Origin: Lachnospiraceae bacterium AM48-27BH
GTDB lineage: Bacteria; Bacillota; Clostridia; Lachnospirales; Lachnospiraceae
Assembly (NCBI GenBank): GCA_003478355.1
Contig: QUFC01000016.1
Location: 1-64,000, forward strand
Direction of reading: 5' to 3'
Length of the DNA: 64,000 nucleotides
A program made the position numbers and the translations under genes. The notes under the pieces are model-generated. The model made no database searches. It was not told the DNA's origin and worked only from the letters and a program-made list of their open reading frames with translations. This document shows, one piece after another, positions 7,527 to 15,946 of the stretch. Every line of letters starts with the position of its first letter. Positions within the stretch are counted from its first letter, which is position 1.

Positions 7527-7904
7527 CTATCTGCGCGTTCCGTCATCATAAAATTTCTTCTTTAATGCGTGTTCCGTTGGTAAAATAGATAGAACCAAAA
7601 CAATGCATTGAATGATTACCAGAATTAGGCTGACATTTCCAATCGCATCTTCGTCACTGTGATAGAATGGAACATGCACCAGTACGGAAGGAATAATCAT
7701 CCATAATCCAATCTTCCACCATAGCTGGCCGCAATAATCATGTGCGAATTTCCATGTTTCTATATTTTTCATGGAACGCCGTGTCCGGTATCCGACCACA
7801 CCATTAATGTGTTTCGGGCAATGCTTCCACATCATTCTTCCGGCAATCAGCATTGTAAAAGGAACTAATAAGTCACAAACCAAAATAAACCACCAGAACC
7901 ACAT
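7527..7904 (-). CDS. SdpI family membrane protein
   Basis: A 125-residue integral membrane protein starting MWFWWFILVCDLL, with about three hydrophobic spans. The motif VVGYRTRRSMKNIETWKFAHDYCG is the hallmark of the SdpI/YhfL family. In Bacillus, SdpI protects against the SdpC toxin and sequesters a repressor; most homologues are uncharacterised. The start at 7904 was chosen because GAGGTGG lies just upstream and because a longer frame would overlap the preceding gene. A start close to its neighbour suggests co-transcription with the 7930-8346 gene. No SdpC-like toxin gene is visible nearby. Confidence 0.8.
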   Translation of the reverse strand: MWFWWFILVCDLLVPFTMLIAGRMMWKHCPKHINGVVGYRTRRSMKNIETWKFAHDYCGQLWWKIGLWMIIPSVLVHVPFYHSDEDAIGNVSLILVIIQCIVLVLSILPTEHALKKKFYDDGTRR

Positions 7905-7929
7905 AAAACCACCTCTGAAATTTGAATTG

Positions 7930-8346
7930 TCATTCGCTCTTTTTGAAGGAAATGGAATCAATTTGGAGATATTTTTTTTGATGACGTGAAATGGAAAGCT
8001 CAAGTATATACTTGTCAGTGCGGCCATCATCATTTGTGCACTGAAATACCATTTCACCCTTTCCGTCATTCAAGGCAATTATATGAAACTCTGAAATAGT
8101 TCCCGCAATGTTGTGATAATCGCTTACAAAGATTTCTGGTTTCAATGTGATTGACCATTCTTTACGATTATCATCATTATTCAGCTCCAACAGCAAAGAA
8201 CCTCCATTGACAACTTCGCCCGACCAATTATTTCCATCGACAACAAATGATGTTTGCTGATTATCTGGTATGTTTAAGATAATTACTACTGCACCAACTA
8301 CGATTATCAATATAAGAGCAAAAAAGATGCATTGTTTCTTTTTCAT
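7930..8346 (-). CDS. Membrane-anchored hypothetical protein (138 aa)
   Basis: Begins MKKKQCIFFALILIIVVGAVVII, an N-terminal signal anchor, with the remaining 110 residues predicted outside the cell. That part is beta-rich (SLLLELNNDDNRKEWSITL). A GAGGGGG site precedes the ATG. I do not recognise a family; such small anchored beta proteins often sit beside SdpI-like or DUF2500 genes in Firmicutes. It is probably part of the same transcript as its neighbours. Confidence 0.65.
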   Translation of the reverse strand: MKKKQCIFFALILIIVVGAVVIILNIPDNQQTSFVVDGNNWSGEVVNGGSLLLELNNDDNRKEWSITLKPEIFVSDYHNIAGTISEFHIIALNDGKGEMVFQCTNDDGRTDKYILELSISRHQKKYLQIDSISFKKSE

Positions 8347-8397
8347 AGTGCCCCCTCTTTGTAAATCCTAGGTTCTTTCACACTATCAACTCCAGAA

Positions 8398-8769
8398 TCA
8401 CACGCGCTCAAATGACAGATATCTCGTTCCCTGAAACGTAAGTTTCCCAATGTCGCCTTCCGCCAGCATTCCATATTCACTGCCAGTAACCGGCAGTTCC
8501 ATCCGGTCACCGCTCGCTACCTGAAACGTGACATAGTAGCTGGTACTTGAAGTCGAATGGTAGCCATGCGTTCCAGACAGGTCACCCGCATTTGCATGGC
8601 TATGATGTGTGATACTTTCACGCTTTGCGACGATGGTTGCATTCACCGACAAACGCGGTGACTGATTGTTTTTATGCCATGTTCCGATTCCTGTCGCAAA
8701 CTGGAAGATGATCATGCCGAAAACCATTACGAAGATAATCGGAAACATAAACTCAAACATCATAAACAT
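8398..8769 (-). CDS. DUF2500 family protein
   Basis: A 123-residue protein with one N-terminal membrane span (MFPIIFVMVFGMIIFQF). The outer part carries the DUF2500 pattern: LSVNATIVAKRES, then YYVTFQVASGDRMELPVTGSEYG, and LTFQGTRYLSFERV at the end. The start at 8769 has a proper AGGTGAG site; a longer reading upstream would overlap the neighbouring gene. The family has no known function. It lies 5 bp downstream of the 8775-9005 gene, so the two are clearly co-transcribed. Confidence 0.82.
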   Translation of the reverse strand: MFMMFEFMFPIIFVMVFGMIIFQFATGIGTWHKNNQSPRLSVNATIVAKRESITHHSHANAGDLSGTHGYHSTSSTSYYVTFQVASGDRMELPVTGSEYGMLAEGDIGKLTFQGTRYLSFERV

Positions 8770-8774
8770 ATAGC

Positions 8775-9005
8775 TCACCTCTTCTTCATCTTTCGTCCAA
8801 GGATCACTCTGAGCACAAAACATACGACAATCACGAAAAGTGAAGCAGCGATATACAGTAATGTTTCTGTATACCACGGTGAAGAATACGATTCGTATAG
8901 TTTCGGAAAGCGCTTATACTCATAGAAATCCATACCCGTTTTAATCACAATCACATAGAAACTCGCATAGATAATATATTTTAATAAATCGTATAGTTTA
9001 TTCAT
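8775..9005 (-). CDS. Small two-span membrane protein (76 aa)
   Basis: Starts MNKLYDLLKYIIYASF behind a GCGGAGG site. Two hydrophobic segments (about 6-22 and 48-68) flank a polar loop, and the C-terminus is basic (RKMKKR). It is unrecognised. Its stop lies 5 bp before the DUF2500 gene, so the two products may work together. Confidence 0.62.
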   Translation of the reverse strand: MNKLYDLLKYIIYASFYVIVIKTGMDFYEYKRFPKLYESYSSPWYTETLLYIAASLFVIVVCFVLRVILGRKMKKR

Positions 9006-9063
9006 GCCATCGCCTCCGCGATATACTGTTTTTACTTTTTGGCATCGGCAAACTGTAAGTTGT

Positions 9064-9177
9064 CTATTTCTTTGAACCATTGTTTTTATTGGCTTGTTTT
9101 TGCTTCTTTTTTTCTTTTATTCGCTCTTTAATCTTAAAAAATAATTCTAATGCCATTTGATTTGCTATCTGTCCCAT
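9064..9177 (-). CDS. Possible small Lys-rich protein (37 aa)
   Basis: A 37-codon frame starting MGQIANQMALELFFKI and continuing in a very Lys/Gln-rich tail. A weak GAAGAG site is upstream. Helical start plus basic tail could be real, but low-complexity sequence of this kind arises by chance in AT-rich DNA. Confidence 0.3.
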   Translation of the reverse strand: MGQIANQMALELFFKIKERIKEKKKQKQANKNNGSKK

Positions 9178-9254
9178 AAGCAAACTCTTCTTTCATAATT
9201 CAGATTTTCTTGATTCTGCAAATTTGGAATTTATCGCAATATTCCAGCCGTGGA

Positions 9255-9803
9255 TTATACTCGCTTATAGATAATTGGTTCATCATATCCAAAAGTTTTC
9301 TTTCCATTAACTTCCATGCTTTCAGATACCTCCAGACAACTATCAGAAAACTTTTCCCAAAGTTTAAATGTCATTACCGGTGAAAACTGGCTTGTACTGC
9401 CTCCTTCCCAGATTCCATCTTTTTCATGATAGAGCGCCGGAGTGAATTTTTCAGATTTTTTCAATTCAGTGTAGTCAGCATTTTTCATAGAATCATATGA
9501 AAACGTACTTTTATCTTCTCCTTCTGGTATTTCATAAGAATATAACACAATTCCATCTTCTTTCTCTGTAATAAGGAAAAGATGTGGGGAAGCATGGCGT
9601 TTACCATTTGTCTCATAGTAGCTTTCTTCAACAACAAATTTACCATTAAAATCTTTAGGAAGGTTCATAATTTTCTCATTACAGATTGTATTAATGTGTT
9701 CTGCATAAGGATATGTTTTCCCTTCTCTCTGCATATTATCAAACTGCTCTTTGTTATTAAAGTGTCCTGTCATCATATTAATAAAATTATCGAGCTTCAT
9801 CAT
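9255..9803 (-). CDS. Hypothetical protein, weak CpcT/CpeT-like pattern (182 aa)
   Basis: Start at 9803 is supported by GGAGGT seven bases upstream. The soluble protein opens MMKLDNFINMMTGHFNNKEQ and ends SDSCLEVSESMEVNGKKTFGYDEPIIYKR. The opening (MMTGHFNNKEQF) and the SCLEVSESMEVNGK ending faintly recall the CpcT/CpeT chromophore-lyase-like fold, in which small-molecule binding by a beta barrel is typical. The likeness is too weak for a functional call, and bilin biology is unlikely here. It precedes the membrane-protein genes on the same strand. Confidence 0.6.
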   Translation of the reverse strand: MMKLDNFINMMTGHFNNKEQFDNMQREGKTYPYAEHINTICNEKIMNLPKDFNGKFVVEESYYETNGKRHASPHLFLITEKEDGIVLYSYEIPEGEDKSTFSYDSMKNADYTELKKSEKFTPALYHEKDGIWEGGSTSQFSPVMTFKLWEKFSDSCLEVSESMEVNGKKTFGYDEPIIYKRV

Positions 9804-9827
9804 GCTTTTTACCTCCAAATCCCGATT

Positions 9828-10063
9828 TCACAGTCCTATAAGCCAGTAGTTGTCATTAAGTGCATTTCCTTCGGCATCAATAAAAATGTACTCCGAAGGA
9901 ATAGATGCCAAATAGAATACATACGGATAAGCATCTTCTTCTATAATAATTTCTTCATGAGTACCTGGTTTCATCCGTAATCTTTACAGAAATACAATTG
10001 GAATCGTTCACAATAAAGGAATACAGTTGATTCCAGTTCAAAACGGCAATATCTATCAAAGGA
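9828..10063 (-). pseudogene. Frameshifted remnant of a small protein gene
   Basis: Two overlapping minus-strand frames join into one plausible product. The first reads PMSPLIDIAVLNWNQLYSF and ends at a stop near 9963. The second reads EEIIIEEDAYPYVFYLASI and ends GNALNDNYWLIGL at 9828. The switch lies near 9970. Neither half has a ribosome site at a usable start. It reads like the rear of an immunity-type protein, but the family is not recognised. Confidence 0.4.
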
Positions 10064-10140
10064 GACATCGGCTTGCTGATCACTCATTTCGAAGGCAACC
10101 GATGTTCATGTTGCGTGGGAAACCTCTTTTCTATAGGCAA

Positions 10141-10308
10141 TTACTCTGTAACAATGGGTTTTCCATTTTTATCAATTAAAGGGCAAATGCCAACACCAGT
10201 GCCAAACTTTGCAACAACATAATTGACACCGGTTTCTTTATCTACTACCACATAAAAATCCTTTACACTTCCAGCGGTTTCAGTAATTTCAAATCTCTTA
10301 TTTTCCAT
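10141..10308 (-). CDS. DUF6440 family small protein
   Basis: A 55-residue soluble protein starting MENKRFEITETAG. It contains VVVDKETGVNYVVAKFGTGVGICPLIDKNGKPIV, which matches the DUF6440 pattern (RFEI, DKETGVNY, G-x-CPLID-x-GKP). Function is unknown; family members are widespread in Clostridia, often in accessory regions. The start at 10308 follows GAGGT; a longer reading upstream lacks a ribosome site. Confidence 0.75.
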   Translation of the reverse strand: MENKRFEITETAGSVKDFYVVVDKETGVNYVVAKFGTGVGICPLIDKNGKPIVTE

Positions 10309-10328
10309 ATAGATACCTCTCAATATTG

Positions 10329-11924
10329 TTAATCTTCCAGTCTCCATTTGACATACGCCCACTGACGTTTAGTATTATCCACTTCGTGTTCGCTTACTGG
10401 AGTCCCACACTCCTGATAAATATAAAAGTCTTCAGGCACTCCATCACTATTTGGTGTATAGTACTTGCTTCCATCAATGAAAGCATATTTCTTCTCCTGG
10501 TCAGTTAATTCGCCGGCATATAAATACCTTTCAGGCACCTCGTTCACAATACATAATTCCGTTGCAAAATAGTTATGTCCATCAAGAACTATTTTCGGTG
10601 CCCCCATATATGGTTTATCATCCTCTTCGAAAGCAGCCACTGCTTCCTTCAGGCCGGCCAGATCTGTTCCACCACCGAAATCCAGAATGATCAGGTGTGA
10701 TTTATCTTTTAAAATTACCTCATCCAGAGCAGGTTCCTCCTTATTCACGGAAGCATTGCTTTCTGGATCCGGATTAGTTTCATCTTTCCGGAACATATAG
10801 CGGTACCAGGCCACTTCCATACCATTTGAAAGACTTTCCATTTCGGCCGGAAGTTTCTGCTCTGTCTGGTCCCACAAATCGGACATGTCTTTTGGATAAC
10901 ACTCGCTGGTTTTGCGAATGATCCATGGAATGGGGCTTGTATATATGGTAACGCCTACTGGAGTTCCAGAGCCATTTACTCTAAATTCATCACTCTGGCA
11001 GCTTGCAAATATGGTTTGCTTTTTATCAGTGTCCGGTTCCTCATTTCCCAGAAAATGTGACGTGACCGCGTTACACAGGGGAATGGTGATCATGCAGATC
11101 ACAGCGACGCCAACCATGTATCCAATCCAGTCATCGCGGCTATCACCACTTCCATTATTCCGGATCCAGTTTCTCATAAAAAATGAAATCGCTACAATGA
11201 GTACGGAAGAGATCATAAATCCGACAAAGGCACTCATGGAAGAAGAAAATGCCAGGCCCCCCAGTATCAGGATGCCGTCAAATAGAATAATGCGCTTTTT
11301 AAAGTTTACCTTTCGCCTAAGATCCATTTTCGGAAGTGGTTCCCCTTTTTTGAAAGCAGAGGTAGTCTTATAAACCCACCAGAAAATCCGTACATATGAA
11401 ACGATCCAGGACACAAAGATCCCAACCATAAGAAGATTAAGAAGAAGCAGCATGGAATCGGAAAACAGTTTCCCTGGATTTTGCAAGTATCGGTATACCG
11501 CCCATGCCTCTAATACGATCAGAACAGGGTAACAAAGCTTCACAGACCAGGTCCAGGAAAGCGATTTCTGGATCAGGAACTGCTTTTCTTCGGTCATGTC
11601 CCCTGTACGCTCCACTGCATCATCCTTCGTATAAAAAATCTGCCAGAAAGTACCGCTGCATTCAAAATTCCAGCCGGCTTCCTGGCACTGCTTACGGAAC
11701 TGCTCTGCTTTCCAGCTGTCCGCGCCTGTGAGGGAAGAACTTCCCGGAACCAGAAGGGCTGCATATCTTCTCTTTGCAGGTTCTGCTCTATGAAACTTCA
11801 TGACAGAACCGCCAACGCTCTCCAGAAACCAGCCCTGCGCTGCCATTTCTTCCAGGTACTGTTCAAATACATTTGCTTCCCATAAATTAAAGGACATCCA
11901 GACTCGCTTCTTTTGTTTCATCAT
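10329..11924 (-). CDS. DUF2812 domain membrane protein
   Basis: A 531-residue protein. Residues 1-100 form a DUF2812 domain (LWEANVFEQYLEEMAAQGWFLE, then VMKFHRAEPAKRRYAALL). About four membrane spans follow between residues 125 and 290. A 230-residue outer C-terminal part reads as a beta-rich domain (e.g. DEVILKDKSHLIILDFGGG). DUF2812 proteins are often encoded beside PadR regulators and are thought to act in membrane or stress functions; no PadR gene is seen here. A clear GGAGATG site precedes the ATG-ATG start. It is the first gene of the minus-strand cluster, 21 bp before the DUF6440 gene. Confidence 0.82.
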   Translation of the reverse strand: MMKQKKRVWMSFNLWEANVFEQYLEEMAAQGWFLESVGGSVMKFHRAEPAKRRYAALLVPGSSSLTGADSWKAEQFRKQCQEAGWNFECSGTFWQIFYTKDDAVERTGDMTEEKQFLIQKSLSWTWSVKLCYPVLIVLEAWAVYRYLQNPGKLFSDSMLLLLNLLMVGIFVSWIVSYVRIFWWVYKTTSAFKKGEPLPKMDLRRKVNFKKRIILFDGILILGGLAFSSSMSAFVGFMISSVLIVAISFFMRNWIRNNGSGDSRDDWIGYMVGVAVICMITIPLCNAVTSHFLGNEEPDTDKKQTIFASCQSDEFRVNGSGTPVGVTIYTSPIPWIIRKTSECYPKDMSDLWDQTEQKLPAEMESLSNGMEVAWYRYMFRKDETNPDPESNASVNKEEPALDEVILKDKSHLIILDFGGGTDLAGLKEAVAAFEEDDKPYMGAPKIVLDGHNYFATELCIVNEVPERYLYAGELTDQEKKYAFIDGSKYYTPNSDGVPEDFYIYQECGTPVSEHEVDNTKRQWAYVKWRLED

Positions 11925-12051
11925 GTCATCTCCTTTCCGGAAAACAGGCGAATTTCCAATTTTGTATTTACTTTCATTATAGAAATAATAGGAATATCTG
12001 ACAAGAAAGATGAGATTAACAATTTCTTACATATTTCTGTTTATTGGGCAG

Positions 12052-12129
12052 AATTATCAAATTTTACATATACGGGCATTCGGAAAGCAAAAAAATGTTA
12101 GAATGGACTCAGGAAGGAGTTCTTCAGAA
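12052..12129 (+). repeat. Diverged direct repeat, left copy
   Basis: About 78 bp sharing roughly three quarters of its bases with 13309-13384. Conserved blocks are ATATACGGGCATTC and CTTCAGAA. The two copies flank the VapBC module. The region 12130-12417 has no gene I can support. Confidence 0.6.
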
Positions 12130-12417
12130 ATTGCCGTATCGTTGTATTCAAAGATTTAAAGAAAGTGTGAACAGCCGAAAAAGTGTAAACCGGAAGTTTT
12201 GTGATGAGCTATTGTTGGAAAAAGTAAAATGTATCTTGTATGAAAAAGGCGGATAGTATGTCAGTGGGAAAATAAGAACAGGCGCCTTGAAACGAGCTAA
12301 GGGGGAACTTTGTTTGCATTCAGCTATTCAGGAAGCAAAAGAAAAATAGTGTTGGAGGGGCACTATTTATAAATATACAGTGCTAAAAGCGAAATCCCTG
12401 GAAACGCAGAGAATAAC

Positions 12418-12446
12418 TTGACAAAATATATACCACGATATATACT
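12418..12446 (+). promoter_or_regulatory. VapBC promoter with operator-like palindrome
   Basis: TTGACA (12418-12423), a 17-bp spacer and TATACT (12441-12446). The spacer and -10 hold an imperfect palindrome, TATATACCACGATATATA, where a VapBC complex could bind for autorepression. AAGGAGG follows just before the vapB start. Confidence 0.75.
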
Positions 12447-12470
12447 AATAATATAAGGAGGTGCATTACT

Positions 12471-12701
12471 ATGATGACTGCAAAGTTATTTGAAAATGGT
12501 CGGAGCCAAGCGGTTCGACTTCCGAAGGAATATCGCTTCAATGGTGATGAAGTGGCGATTAATAAGGTCGGTGATATTGTTATTCTGATGCCGAAGGAAA
12601 ACAAGTGGTCCGCTTTCCTGAACAGCTTGGAACTGTTCTCGGATGACTTCATGAGTGATGGCAGAGAACAGCCTGCGGTACAGGAGCGTGAAGCTCTATG
12701 A
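12471..12701 (+). CDS. vapB: VapB-type antitoxin
   Basis: A 76-residue AbrB/SpoVT-fold antitoxin: MTAKLFENGRSQAVRLPKEY is the typical swapped-hairpin DNA-binding N-terminus of VapB. The C-terminal part (WSAFLNSLELFSDDF) would wrap the toxin. The stop overlaps the vapC start by 4 bp, ensuring coupled translation. The strong promoter overlapped by a palindrome supports autoregulation. Neutralises the co-encoded PIN RNase. Confidence 0.9.
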   Translation: MMTAKLFENGRSQAVRLPKEYRFNGDEVAINKVGDIVILMPKENKWSAFLNSLELFSDDFMSDGREQPAVQEREAL

Positions 12702-13102
12702 AGTATATGCTGGACACTAATATTTGTATCTATGCAATCAAGCATAAGCCGCCCGAAGTCATAAAAAATTTTCTGAAGCATGATCCAGACGATATGTGTA
12801 TCTCGTCCATTACTTATGGAGAACTGATGCATGGAGTGGAAAAGAGTCAGGCGGTGGAACGCAACCGTGTAGCAATTACATTGTTCTTGTCGTCTATTTC
12901 TATTCTTCAGTTTGACAATTATGCTGCAGAAGAATACGGAAAGGTTCGTGCAGACCTTGAACGAAAGGGAACACCAATTGGTCCGATGGATATGCTGATT
13001 GCCGGTCATGCGAGATCAGAAGGGTTGGTTCTTGTGACAAATAATACCAGAGAGTTCTTCCGAGTTGATGACTTAGAAGTTGAAGATTGGACAAAAGAAT
13101 AG
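12698..13102 (+). CDS. vapC: VapC-type PIN-domain RNase toxin
   Basis: A 134-residue PIN-domain protein. The acidic catalytic residues are visible: MLDTNICIYAIK near the N-terminus, SITYGELMHGVEK in the middle, and GPMDMLIAGHARSEG with VTNNTREF near the end. VapC toxins cleave tRNA or rRNA; the PIN family uses Mg2+ bound by these acids. Length matches VapC proteins of the tRNA-fMet-type group. It overlaps vapB and looks intact. Confidence 0.92.
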   Translation: MKYMLDTNICIYAIKHKPPEVIKNFLKHDPDDMCISSITYGELMHGVEKSQAVERNRVAITLFLSSISILQFDNYAAEEYGKVRADLERKGTPIGPMDMLIAGHARSEGLVLVTNNTREFFRVDDLEVEDWTKE

Positions 13103-13308
13103 GTGGCTCAGTTTGTATTAAAAACCGCAAAATTCATAGACCGGGAATTAGAGGATTAACGGCGCAAAATGAAACAGGAAAATGTACAGGCATCGGAGTT
13201 TCGGTTCCGGTGCCATTCTTTTTCCTCGAAATGAACCAAAGCGGGTGAAACCTCGTTAGCGCTTAAATGATTCTTTTCCACGCTTAGTTGCTTCCAATAA
13301 TTCAAATT

Positions 13309-13384
13309 TTTCATATACGGGCATTCTGAAAGGAAAAAAGTATTGGAATTGGCTCCTGAATGAGCTCTTCAGAAGCAACAGAAA
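13309..13384 (+). repeat. Diverged direct repeat, right copy
   Basis: Partner of 12052-12129, about 1.26 kb away and in the same orientation, lying between vapC and the mgsA terminator. It shares ATATACGGGCATTC and CTTCAGAA blocks. The rest of 13103-13437 holds no gene I can support. Confidence 0.6.
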
Positions 13385-13422
13385 CAGCTAAAATGTATGA
13401 CCCGGGCTACAGCATATCTCTG

Positions 13423-13460
13423 ATAAAGAAAAATATAAGACCGGCGTGACGGACCGGTCT
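13423..13460 (-). terminator. Terminator of mgsA
   Basis: On the minus strand AGACCGG pairs with CCGGTCT (13438-13460), followed by TATATTTTTCTTT. It lies 23 bp after the mgsA stop. Confidence 0.8.
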
Positions 13461-13483
13461 CATTGCGTGGTTCAGGCAGGTAC

Positions 13484-13954
13484 TTACAGTGTTTCTGCCC
13501 GATCTGCAATATGCTGTTTGAAATTGATCACTTCATGCTTGTAATCAAGATTCATATAACGGGATGTAATCATAAAATCCGCAGTGGATTTATTGACGGC
13601 CATTGGAATATCGTAGACCTGGGAAATCCTCATCAGGGCTTTTACATCTGGATCATGAGGTTGCGCTGTCAGCGGATCCGAAAAGAAAATCACGAAGTCA
13701 ATGACACCCTCCACAATCTTAGCACCGATCTGTTGGTCTCCACCTAATGGGCCGCTGTTATAACCTTTTACTGTAAGTCCAGTCTGATCTGTGATCATGC
13801 GGGCCGTTGTACCTGTTCCGTAAAGATTATGCTTCTCTAGCTCAGCTTTGTGTTCTTTACACCATGCAATCAGTTTCTGTTTTTCGTTGTCATGAGCAAT
13901 CAGGGCAATATTCTTTTTCTGGCCGATTGTAAAGGTAATGTATTCTTGAGACAT
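13484..13954 (-). CDS. mgsA: Methylglyoxal synthase
   Basis: Converts dihydroxyacetone phosphate to methylglyoxal and phosphate, a bypass that relieves sugar-phosphate stress. The 156-residue length fits the family. Diagnostic motifs are IALIAHDNEKQKLIAW with the conserved His-Asp, LYGTGTTARMI, and SGPLGGDQQIGAKI with the catalytic Asp. HDPDVKALMRISQVY follows in the C-terminal half. The start at 13954 has AAGGGGG upstream. It has its own terminator and is a stand-alone gene, but its position next to a sugar ABC operon is metabolically sensible. Confidence 0.95.
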   Translation of the reverse strand: MSQEYITFTIGQKKNIALIAHDNEKQKLIAWCKEHKAELEKHNLYGTGTTARMITDQTGLTVKGYNSGPLGGDQQIGAKIVEGVIDFVIFFSDPLTAQPHDPDVKALMRISQVYDIPMAVNKSTADFMITSRYMNLDYKHEVINFKQHIADRAETL

Positions 13955-14082
13955 GAAAAAATCCCCCTTATCTAAGTATAGAAAGTGCAGATAGATACAA
14001 CTTATCACAGAATGGTTTATTACACAAGTGCAACAATATCAAACTAAAGATTTGAACTCAAATTATTAGAATTTCCCCAGAA

Positions 14083-14125
14083 CAGTCAAAATCAGAAGAT
14101 TTCTCCGAATATTTGATTTTGACTG
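14083..14125. repeat. 12-bp perfect inverted repeat
   Basis: CAGTCAAAATCA (14083-14094) and TGATTTTGACTG (14114-14125), with a 19-nt loop and no T-run. It lies in the 475-bp gap between the divergent mgsA and the sugar operon and could be a regulator site. No other convincing feature was found in 14009-14483. Confidence 0.55.
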
Positions 14126-14483
14126 CAGTATAAGAATCGAATCTTTAATCCAATCTTTTCCGAACTCTCACATCGAAGAAAATCCGTATTCATTATCATC
14201 GTACTCGATGCTGATGATATTGGTGTTTTGCGGAAATAATCTATTGCCCGTTCGCTAATCTTAACATTCCACTAAAATCAAAAATTTCAAACTTGCAAAT
14301 TTGGTATTTTTCTTAGAATTAACATACTTAACAATTATTTGCATTTTTCCTAGTTTCTTGTTTAAAAACTTACAATGTTTTTACTGTTTCATGATAGATG
14401 TCAAGGCCATACAACACTATAATCGGAAACTGTGAAACACATAACCAATCCTATTGCCAGACTAACATGAGGAGAAAAACATT

Positions 14484-15863
14484 ATGAAAAAAAATCTAAA
14501 ATGTCTCACAGCACTTTGCATGGCTGGTGCCATGATCTCTCTGACCGGATGCGGTTCATCCAGTCAGTCTACTTCCGCAGATACCACAGCAGGTTCCGCC
14601 ACTTCCGAAGCCACCACTTCCGCCGAGAGCACCGCTTCCGGCAATGGTTCCAAAACCGTTATCGAGTACTGGCACTGTAATGCAGAGAACCAGGGCGGAC
14701 TGACCGTAGATGAACTGGTAAAAAACTTTAATGAGAACAATGACCACATTGAAGTTGTTGCTAAATATAACCCTGATATGTATAAGGGACTGATGCAGAA
14801 CCTGCAGGCTGAAGCCGCTACCGGCAATACCCCGGCACTGGTTCAGATCGGCTGGGCTTTCCTGGATTATTTTTCCAACAACTTTTCCTACACCTCCCCA
14901 CAGGCGATCATCGACCAGTATGATGCTTCTGACAAAACCTTCCTGACCGACAATTTCCTGCCAAACGTCCTGGATCTGGCGGTAAACAGTGATGGTGTAC
15001 AGGTCGGAATACCGTATTCTTTAAGCAGCCCGGTTCTCTACATCAACCGCGATCTGCTGAAGGAAGCAGGACTTTCCGAAGAGGGACCGAAGACCTGGGA
15101 AGAGGTTGATTCCTTTGCCAGAACTGTTCAGGAAAAGACCGGAAAATATGGTTTCTATATGCAAGAGCCGGCAGACTTCTGGGCACAGCAGGGACTCATC
15201 GAGAGCAATAACACTTCCATGCTGACCAAGACCGCAGATGGCAAGATCCAGGCAAGCTTCGCAAGCCCGGAAGGCATTCAGGCTATGCAGATGGTTGCTG
15301 ACCTCATCAAGGACGGAGCCGCTCTCCATGTTTCCTGGGATGAAGGCTGCCAGAGCTTCATTGATGGCAACTGCGCAATGCTCTACACCACCATTGCCCG
15401 TCGCGCATCCGTTCAGAAGAGCGCGCAGTTCGATGTCGCTACCGTAAAATCCCCGACATGGGGCAGCAGCCCGCGTAAAGTTCCGGCAGGCGGATGCTTC
15501 TTAGCTATCACCGCACAGACCGATGAGCAGAAGGAAGCCGCATGGGAGTTTGAGAAATACCTGTACAGCGTGGAATCCATGGCTGCATGGACCATCGGAA
15601 CCGGTTATGTACCGCCAAGAAAGGACGTTGCAGACGCAGAGAACGGACTGAAATCCTTCCTGGCTGAAAATGAGATGATGAAGGCTGCCATTGAGCAGAT
15701 GGACGGCGTGGTTTCCTGGACATCCTTCCCGGGTGATGCAGGTCTTCAGGCTGAGCAGATGCTCCTGGATATGAGAGATCAGATCTTCGGTGGACAGGTA
15801 ACTGCCGAGGAGGGTATGACTTCCACCCAGGATGCCATCAATGCCCTGTTAGACGCACAGTAA
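14484..15863 (+). CDS. Sugar ABC transporter substrate-binding lipoprotein
   Basis: A 459-residue extracellular solute-binding protein of family 1 (UgpB/MalE-like). The signal peptide ends in the lipobox LTGC with Cys23 as lipid site, followed by a Ser/Thr-rich linker. Characteristic parts are VIEYWHCNAENQGGLTVDEL at the start of the mature domain, YKGLMQNLQAEAATGNTPALVQIG and IPYSLSSPVLYINRDLL. It captures a sugar or sugar-phosphate ester outside the cell and hands it to the two permeases encoded next. It is the first gene of a six-gene operon, with GAGGAG before the ATG. The ligand cannot be told from sequence; the UgpB likeness makes glycerol-phosphate esters one candidate. Confidence 0.92.
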   Translation: MKKNLKCLTALCMAGAMISLTGCGSSSQSTSADTTAGSATSEATTSAESTASGNGSKTVIEYWHCNAENQGGLTVDELVKNFNENNDHIEVVAKYNPDMYKGLMQNLQAEAATGNTPALVQIGWAFLDYFSNNFSYTSPQAIIDQYDASDKTFLTDNFLPNVLDLAVNSDGVQVGIPYSLSSPVLYINRDLLKEAGLSEEGPKTWEEVDSFARTVQEKTGKYGFYMQEPADFWAQQGLIESNNTSMLTKTADGKIQASFASPEGIQAMQMVADLIKDGAALHVSWDEGCQSFIDGNCAMLYTTIARRASVQKSAQFDVATVKSPTWGSSPRKVPAGGCFLAITAQTDEQKEAAWEFEKYLYSVESMAAWTIGTGYVPPRKDVADAENGLKSFLAENEMMKAAIEQMDGVVSWTSFPGDAGLQAEQMLLDMRDQIFGGQVTAEEGMTSTQDAINALLDAQ

Positions 15864-15882
15864 GCTGACATTCCAGATGCAG

Positions 15883-15920
15883 ACCGGTACTTTCCCTTTT
15901 GCTCACGGGAAGGTACCGGT
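15883..15920 (+). terminator. Intercistronic stem-loop
   Basis: ACCGGTACTTTCCC pairs with GGGAAGGTACCGGT (one G-U pair) followed by TTTTCC. Such partial terminators after a binding-protein gene usually lower transcription of the permease genes and protect the upstream mRNA. Confidence 0.75.
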
Positions 15921-15946
15921 TTTCCTGAATTTACGGAGGTAATCAC

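Noticed and set aside
12095..12256. 53-codon plus-strand frame beginning MLEWTQEG
   Set aside because: It starts inside the diverged direct repeat, has no ribosome site, and the second repeat copy does not preserve the frame.
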